In this document: piece by piece, positions 28,589 to 32,656 of the stretch
Position numbering within the stretch: position 1 is the stretch's first letter
How the letters are laid out: each line of letters begins with the position of its first letter
Source of the DNA: a virus
Virus record (IMG/VR): IMGVR_UViG_3300012147_000058
Location: 1-32,656 of that record
DNA: 32,656 nucleotides
Reading direction: 5' to 3' (one strand)
Program-made: the position numbers and the translations under genes
Notes under the pieces: generated by a model
The model's database searches: none
Told to the model about the DNA's origin: nothing
What the model saw: the letters and a program-made list of their open reading frames with translations, nothing else

Positions 28589-28617
28589 ATACTAACACCG
28601 TGTTTACAGCGTGTCAA
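28589..28617 (-). promoter_or_regulatory. Sigma70-like promoter for the Acb2-like gene
   Basis: Minus strand TTGACA (28612-28617), 17-base spacer ending GGTGT, TAGTAT (28589-28594). It resembles the promoters at 3852-3880 and 27491-27519. Early expression would suit an anti-defence gene. Confidence 0.7.
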
Positions 28618-28808
28618 CCGTTATCTAGCCCTACAAGTCTTACAAGACCGTAAATAAGACATGCCATAAGAAAGAAAAAACCCACAACTGGCAATAGTCC
28701 AACCTCAATAATTATAACACAAAGAAGGGTAAGAAAAATCCCACCAGCAAATGCAGACATTACATAACCTACAATGAAGTCTAATGCAGTGATAATAAAT
28801 TTATTCAT
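28614..28808 (-). CDS. Two-helix membrane protein (64 aa)
   Basis: Hydrophobic residues fill most of the sequence: about 6-34 (IITALDFIVGYVMSAFAGGI..) and 38-58 (LLPVVGFFFLMACLIYGLV), ending RLVGLDNG. AAAGGA lies 7 bases upstream. It lies directly before the Acb2-like gene. Size fits an inner-membrane hairpin protein; function unknown. Confidence 0.62.
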   Translation of the reverse strand: MNKFIITALDFIVGYVMSAFAGGIFLTLLCVIIIEVGLLPVVGFFFLMACLIYGLVRLVGLDNG

Positions 28809-28941
28809 AATATGGTCCTTTATAATCGTTTTTCATAGTGTGTAACTGTTTTTCACAAAAACTTTCTAATACGTTGCGGTGTTCCTGATTCGTTTTAATA
28901 GTGTCAGCGGCGCACTATTAGGTGAGTAAAATTTTACTTTT

Positions 28942-29637
28942 TCATTTATTTTTTCCTCTAAAACTTGTTACTGTATCAAAACCGGCCTTATGAATTTTAT
29001 CTTTGTTGGACAATTCAACAGGCGGGTCACTGTCGGGACTGTCTGTCAGCATACTTGATATAAACTGAACAATCTCTTTATATGCTTCATAAGGCTCTAT
29101 AATCGAAGACAATCCCAAATCATTTAATATAGGGTATTCATCACTCAAATATACACTAAAAGCGTCTACCACGTCAACTATAAAATATGGCTGGTTTACA
29201 AATGAATACACATATTCAATTGCCTGATTATTGTTCAAGTCAACTTCTCTCTCCCAGCCAGTGTGCATTTTATTAAATTCTAGCTGATGATTATGCTGGT
29301 TAATATCGGGAACAAACTCTGATAATTTTAGGGTTTTATAAGCTCTGTCCCCGTACCGAACAATCTTAAAATTATAGCTATTTATTGGCGATGCTAATAA
29401 ATAATATCTGCCGCAAAACACTAGAATTTTTAATCTCTGTGTGAGCGGACCTCGACCGTAGTGGTCTTTGCTCATTCTAAAAACTGATTTCAGAGCCGCC
29501 GCAAAATGCTTACTCGTCTCTGGAAATTTGAATGATGATACAGAATTTGATCTTCTATCTAAAACCATTTTCGGATCTTCACCATAAATCTTTGTGAAGT
29601 AATCATAATAATCTTCGTGTTTTGAAATAATTAACAT
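28942..29637 (-). CDS. Conserved protein of unknown function (231 aa)
   Basis: The opening MLIISKHEDYYDYFTKIYG, a central LKILVFCGRYYLLASP and the closing DKIHKAGFDTVTSFRGKNK match a family common in phages and plasmids (M-L-I-I-S-K-x-K-D-Y-Y-D..F-C-G-K..H-G-F-D-x-x-x-S-F-R). No catalytic role is known. The conserved Y-Y-D and closing H/K-G-F-D suggest a shared fold. It has a promoter at 29672-29700 and a weak ribosome site. Confidence 0.72.
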   Translation of the reverse strand: MLIISKHEDYYDYFTKIYGEDPKMVLDRRSNSVSSFKFPETSKHFAAALKSVFRMSKDHYGRGPLTQRLKILVFCGRYYLLASPINSYNFKIVRYGDRAYKTLKLSEFVPDINQHNHQLEFNKMHTGWEREVDLNNNQAIEYVYSFVNQPYFIVDVVDAFSVYLSDEYPILNDLGLSSIIEPYEAYKEIVQFISSMLTDSPDSDPPVELSNKDKIHKAGFDTVTSFRGKNK

Positions 29638-29671
29638 ATTAATTAACCTGTATTATTGTTCTATGCATATA

Positions 29672-29700
29672 ACATTACACTGTATTTAACAAGAGGTCAA
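29672..29700 (-). promoter_or_regulatory. Sigma70-like promoter
   Basis: Minus strand TTGACC (29695-29700), 17-base spacer, TAATGT (29672-29677), 35 bases before the ATG at 29637. A moderate match. Confidence 0.5.
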
Positions 29701-29713
29701 CCTATTTTCTCTC

Positions 29714-30076
29714 TCACGCTTGGTGTCTGTAAAAGTATATTTTGTTATCGTCTACAGTCTGGTTATAGTCTTTAAGGATAGGGTCTTTACAACCATTGAT
29801 AAACTTCAAATATATACGAAGCTTTTTAGGATCATCTGTCTTGAAGTGAAAACAGTATGGTTTAGTCTGTCTAACCCATGAAACGATCTCATCTCTAATC
29901 TTTCTGAAAACTGGTATGGCACACTTCAAATCATTAAGAGTCGCGGCACTATATGAGTCATATGTCTCAAAGTTCCAAGCGTCTACTAAAGTCTCTTTAC
30001 GACAAAACGCAACTTCGCCATCAGCGGCAACGATGATTAAATATTCTTTGTCATGTAAAGTAAATGTATGTTGCAT
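29714..30076 (-). CDS. Conserved T4-like phage protein of unknown function (120 aa)
   Basis: The start MQHTFTLHDKEYLIIVAADG was preferred over a GTG five codons upstream because GAGG lies 9-10 bases before the ATG and the GTG would use it up. The segment VFRKIRDEIVSWVRQTKPYC, followed by HFKTDDPKKLRIYLKFIN, fits a family in T4-like phages (V..I-x-x-F-I-x-x-x-x-P..I-x-F-x-A-x-x-x-x-R-x-x-x-Y-x-R). No function assigned. It is driven by the promoter at 30099-30127. Confidence 0.65.
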   Translation of the reverse strand: MQHTFTLHDKEYLIIVAADGEVAFCRKETLVDAWNFETYDSYSAATLNDLKCAIPVFRKIRDEIVSWVRQTKPYCFHFKTDDPKKLRIYLKFINGCKDPILKDYNQTVDDNKIYFYRHQA

Positions 30077-30098
30077 AATTAATAACCTCACTATATAT

Positions 30099-30127
30099 AC
30101 TATAGCAAGAATTATAGGCTATGTCAA
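30099..30127 (-). promoter_or_regulatory. Sigma70-like promoter
   Basis: Minus strand TTGACA (30122-30127), 17-base spacer, TATAGT (30099-30104, 5 of 6). It overlaps the last codons of the upstream gene and gives a leader of about 16 bases. Confidence 0.8.
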
Positions 30128-31261
30128 TAGGTTATTTAATGTTTCTTGTAGAATTTCTTCAGATAATTGCATAAGACTATCAACAATCTCATCTTCTGTA
30201 GACTCTTCCAGAGATTCTCTTACACCTTGCGCGAATAGTTTACGACTCATTGCGAGTTCGTGTTCACTCGCACCAGTGTCTCTAGTGGCTGTATATATCT
30301 TATGCGCTAAGGCTTTTTTCTTATACACACCTTTTGAGAAAATCTGAATTTCAGCGGTAATGCCATCATAATCTAAGTCAATATGATACGCACCCTGATA
30401 TCCTGCGCGGTTATTACCACCAGTGGTCTTTTTCTCAAACGAAAGGATATTTGAACGCATCTTTCTTTGAATATCTTTAGCTACACTTTCGGCATCTTCC
30501 GAACTCTGTGTAATAATCATACCGCCAATAAGATCAGGCGCATCGGCTAAAGACTTGCCGCGTTTGACAACCTTTGAAATGACAGAATCAAGGGGCTTTA
30601 CGCGAGTCTTGATATCAGTGTTTTTATATTTCTTAGATAGTTTTTGCAGTGTATTTTTTAATTCCCTATCACGTTTATTAAGATCAGGCAACACCGCTTT
30701 ATATATACTCTTTATAGCCTCTTCCTCAGACTTACTATCTAATCTATTTGAAGCTTTATTCTTTACGTAGTCTATTACATCTTTGTTTTTTCTCAATAGA
30801 CTATTGACAACTCTTTCTGTAATCAATACAGACTCACTATAGTATTTGACATCGGGGAAGGTGCGAAGTTTCTCTAAAGCCTGTTTAATATTCAGATCAA
30901 TGATAATGGCTTTGATAGACTGGTCTTTAATTCTTGCGCCTAATACACGATGATGACCATCTAAAACATATCCGTCTTTAGTTGTAAGAACGGGTCTGGA
31001 GTCTTTATTGCCTTTATCGACAACAATCTTAACAGTATCGGCGTTTAGATTCTTCTGTGTAGCCTTCAAAGACTTTGCAGGAATGTCTTTTACGGTGGTT
31101 TTAATCTTCTCAGTCTTTAACCATTTTTTAAAGTCTTCGAAGTATGCCGATTTAATTTGCGGCATATCCCGTCTACTGATATTGATGTTAGTCTTTGTAA
31201 AGGCTTTAATCTCAGCCTCTACAGTTTTCTCTTCGTTTATATATTCGATAAAGCTTTTCAT
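30119..31261 (-). CDS. ParB-like plus RelA/SpoT-like two-domain protein, candidate injected head protein
   Basis: 380 residues. The N-terminus MKSFIEYINEE closely resembles the T4 capsid-targeting sequence MKTYQEFI-x-E, with I-N-E as a possible prohead-protease site. Residues about 55-125 are ParB-like (PVLTTKDGYVLDGHHRVLGA; the D-G-H-H-R is typical of ParB/sulfiredoxin-fold nucleases or NTPases). Residues about 215-325 follow the RelA/SpoT synthetase pattern: IKTRVKPLDSVISKVVKR, PDLIGGMII, GYQGAYHIDL and AEIQIFSK, then H320. It is the only gene here with a late box 6 bases before its ATG, and has no Shine-Dalgarno site. Enzyme activity and packaging are inferred. Confidence 0.72.
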   Translation of the reverse strand: MKSFIEYINEEKTVEAEIKAFTKTNINISRRDMPQIKSAYFEDFKKWLKTEKIKTTVKDIPAKSLKATQKNLNADTVKIVVDKGNKDSRPVLTTKDGYVLDGHHRVLGARIKDQSIKAIIIDLNIKQALEKLRTFPDVKYYSESVLITERVVNSLLRKNKDVIDYVKNKASNRLDSKSEEEAIKSIYKAVLPDLNKRDRELKNTLQKLSKKYKNTDIKTRVKPLDSVISKVVKRGKSLADAPDLIGGMIITQSSEDAESVAKDIQRKMRSNILSFEKKTTGGNNRAGYQGAYHIDLDYDGITAEIQIFSKGVYKKKALAHKIYTATRDTGASEHELAMSRKLFAQGVRESLEESTEDEIVDSLMQLSEEILQETLNNLLT

Positions 31262-31266
31262 TATTC

Positions 31267-31274
31267 TATTTATA
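31267..31274 (-). promoter_or_regulatory. T4-type late promoter box TATAAATA
   Basis: Perfect minus-strand match. T4 spacing places the start at about 31261, which is the A of the ATG, predicting a leaderless late message for the ParB-RelA-like gene. Confidence 0.72.
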
Positions 31275-31289
31275 CATTAAAGAAAATTG

Positions 31290-32300
31290 TCATATCTTTC
31301 TCCATAATGTAAATTTGTGGCGGGCCATCAATCCTGAATAACAATACTCTTTCAGTATAGACATTAATTCAGACTTGTCAAGTCCATTTTCCATCATTGC
31401 CCCAATATCTTTTTCTTTTATCATATCAGGCAATAAGACTATACGAGCCTTTGAGTTATTATGTAAAAGCCTATCAATAATCTTTACAATCTCTTTATTT
31501 CTTGGCTGATTATCAAAAACATATACAAAATTACCGCGATCATATGACGCAAGCTTCATCAATGCGCTTCCCGCTACAGCAAGACTATTATCCACATACA
31601 TACTATCAATTGGTCCTTCGAGGATATAAACGTCTTTGGCAAAGTCTACCATTTCAAGACCATATATCAGTGTTTTTTTACTCTCATTAATGGTAATGTA
31701 ACGCAAAGAAGAATCTTCTTCTAACGATCTTCCTTGGAATGCGTAAGGCTTGCTTTCACTGTCATAAAACGGTATAACAAGTCTCTTATCAGTCTTATAA
31801 ACATTTTTAAACTTTTTCGGAGATATGTAATCATTAATCCATTGTTGATAATTATCTGTATAGAATAGCTTACTATAATAAGACTCTGGTATCTTACGAC
31901 TCTTAACATATTTCATAGCAAAGGGATTATCGACAAGTCTTGACAACCCTTCTATCTCATACCGCACAGGCTCACAGACATTTAAAACTTTAGGCTTATA
32001 CACAGTTTTACGACTCTTACTCATATATATCTCTTTAAGAAACTCTCCAGCCAGCGAAGGCTCTTTAAACATAAGAAAGTCATATACGCCCATTCCAGTT
32101 CCACAATTATGACATTTGTAACTATAATTATCATTTTTAGTCTTATAGAAGTATCCGCGAGTCTTATACTCAGACTTTTCAGAGTCTCCGCACATAGGAC
32201 AACGAAAGGTTGCCGTATCTTGTCCAGAGCCTATCCACTGAAACTTATCAAGCTTCGGTGAAATGAGTCTGATGTATTTTTCTTGGATGTATAATGACAT
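31290..32300 (-). CDS. 61: DNA primase (T4 gp61-type)
   Basis: 336 residues (T4 gp61 has 342). It makes RNA primers for lagging-strand synthesis with the gp41-type helicase. The zinc-binding domain has C34/C37 (FRCPMCGDSEK) and C63/C66 (YKCHNCGTG). Collinear with gp61 are VKSRKIPESYYSKLFY, RLVIPFYDSESKPYAFQGRSL, YITINES, the TOPRIM glutamate in DVYILEGPIDSMY, the FVYVFDNQPRNKE motif and the C-terminal GLMARHKFTLWRKI. It has no ribosome site, and the promoter at 32307-32335 predicts a leaderless message. Confidence 0.92.
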   Translation of the reverse strand: MSLYIQEKYIRLISPKLDKFQWIGSGQDTATFRCPMCGDSEKSEYKTRGYFYKTKNDNYSYKCHNCGTGMGVYDFLMFKEPSLAGEFLKEIYMSKSRKTVYKPKVLNVCEPVRYEIEGLSRLVDNPFAMKYVKSRKIPESYYSKLFYTDNYQQWINDYISPKKFKNVYKTDKRLVIPFYDSESKPYAFQGRSLEEDSSLRYITINESKKTLIYGLEMVDFAKDVYILEGPIDSMYVDNSLAVAGSALMKLASYDRGNFVYVFDNQPRNKEIVKIIDRLLHNNSKARIVLLPDMIKEKDIGAMMENGLDKSELMSILKEYCYSGLMARHKFTLWRKI

Positions 32301-32306
32301 TCGCTA

Positions 32307-32335
32307 AGTATAGCAAACTATAGGCTACTTGTCAA
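32307..32335 (-). promoter_or_regulatory. Sigma70-like promoter for the primase gene
   Basis: Minus strand TTGACA (32330-32335), 17-base spacer, TATACT (32307-32312). Only six bases (TAGCGA) separate the -10 box from the ATG. Confidence 0.8.
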
Positions 32336-32624
32336 GCGGAGATTCGTAAAATTCTTTATATTTTTTGATAATAGTGTCATACAGTTTAAGTCTGTTTTGA
32401 GTGTCTTCAGCATTCAAAGCAAGATTCTCAAAGCCTTCGGTATCAAGTGCATACAATGGCTTTCCGTCTTGCAAGATTACAGACCATTCCATAGGTCTTA
32501 ATTTTAAAGGCGAGGGATTAGACACATTAAGCGAGACTCTTTCAGTCTCAGCGACTAATACCGAAGTGTTTGCACACCCTGCAAGGAATGGTAAAAATAG
32601 TATTGTAATGATTAAAATTCGCAT
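32325..32624 (-). CDS. Phage lipoprotein, possible spanin component
   Basis: 99 residues. MRILIITILFLPFLAGCANT is a lipoprotein signal with lipobox L-A-G-C (C17 becomes the lipidated first residue), placing it on the periplasmic side of a membrane. The middle, PSPLKLRPMEWSVILQDGKP, then YALDTEGFENLALNAED and a helical end (NRLKLYDTIIKKYKEFYE) resemble a marine-phage family I associate with Rz/Rz1-type spanins (P-x-P-L-x-L..V-x-W-x-V..A-L-x-x-x-x-Y-x-N-L-A-x-N). The spanin role is inferred. The ribosome site is weak (AAAGAA). Confidence 0.62.
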   Translation of the reverse strand: MRILIITILFLPFLAGCANTSVLVAETERVSLNVSNPSPLKLRPMEWSVILQDGKPLYALDTEGFENLALNAEDTQNRLKLYDTIIKKYKEFYESPLDK

Positions 32625-32639
32625 ATTTTTATTCTTTAT

Positions 32640-32656
32640 TATCAGATAGTTACAGA
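32640..32656. repeat. 17-base direct repeat, copy 2, at the window edge
   Basis: Identical to 22069-22085. The repeat may continue past the end of the window, so its full length is not known. Confidence 0.7.

Noticed and set aside
28561-28617. Extended start of the Acb2-like gene at 28617
   Set aside because: The extra codons run through the -10 and -35 boxes and lack a ribosome site, while MKKDSLIG at 28560 has a strong one.
28925-28938. Perfect 14-base palindrome AGTAAAATTTTACT near the end of the gene at 28942
   Set aside because: It has no loop, is pure A/T at the centre and shows a T-run only on the plus strand, opposite to transcription; probably chance in AT-rich DNA.
1-32656. CRISPR array, integrase, transposase or prophage attachment site
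   Set aside because: No regularly spaced repeats, recombinase motifs or terminal inverted repeats were seen; the content fits a lytic T4-like phage.
1-32656. Avoidance of GATC or GANTC as a restriction escape signal
   Set aside because: Both GATC and GAGTC/GACTC occur often by eye, so no avoidance is visible.

Overview
The window is part of an AT-rich, tightly packed genome of a T4-like contractile-tailed phage (myovirus). The evidence is a set of T4-type replication and nucleotide genes (gp61-type primase, Rnh-type 5'-nuclease, NrdA/NrdB, glutaredoxin, thymidylate synthase, dCMP deaminase), a gp5.4-like PAAR spike tip, tail-fibre genes, and six copies of the T4 late promoter box TATAAATA, all on the minus strand and all just upstream of genes. 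Many TTGACA-16/17-TATAAT type promoters and strong AGGAG-type ribosome sites suggest a proteobacterial host rather than a Bacteroidetes host. The host itself is inferred, not shown.

Almost every gene reads on the minus strand, so transcription runs from high to low coordinates. Genes are commonly joined by ATGA, TAATG or TGATG overlaps. Only two genes are on the plus strand: a capsule-type glycosyltransferase-like gene (3908-4741) and a small unknown gene (11311-11760).

Layout: 1-2.7 kb holds small early-type genes, ending at the left edge in the start of a probable RNA ligase. 2.7-3.9 kb holds promoters, two tRNA genes and small genes. 3.9-7.6 kb holds the glycosyltransferase-like gene, a protein with an SSB-like C-terminal tail, rnh and unknown genes. 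7.6-11.2 kb holds conserved phage hypotheticals, including a 669-residue DUF2135-like protein. 11.3-15.6 kb holds the PAAR protein, a long collagen-motif tail fibre that appears to start at AUU, and two further tail-type proteins. 15.6-16.2 kb holds a SleB-type cell-wall hydrolase. 16.3-19.8 kb holds an unusual operon: a MoxR AAA+ ATPase, a metallopeptidase-like/VWA protein, a small conserved partner and seven short Gly-rich peptides chained by stop/start overlaps. 19.9-22 kb holds a zinc-ribbon gene that may need +1 frameshifting, a GIY-YIG-like nuclease whose ribosome site sits in a hairpin containing a late promoter, and dCMP deaminase. 22-27.5 kb is the nucleotide block: an intein-containing NrdA, NrdB carrying an ATP cone, glutaredoxin and ThyA. 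27.5-32.6 kb holds a possible Acb2-like anti-CBASS protein, a ParB plus RelA/SpoT-like protein with a capsid-targeting-like N-terminus, the primase and a lipoprotein.

The genes form three broad programmes. Nucleotide synthesis (NrdA, NrdB, Grx, ThyA, dCMP deaminase) and replication (primase, Rnh) are read mainly from sigma70-like promoters. Lysis, the GIY-YIG-like nuclease, the Lys/Glu-rich protein and the possible internal head proteins have late boxes. A scattered set of small accessory genes is read from near-identical repeated promoter/leader modules. The pentamer AGTCT/AGACT is strongly over-represented throughout, in several reading frames and in non-coding DNA, which codon choice does not easily explain.
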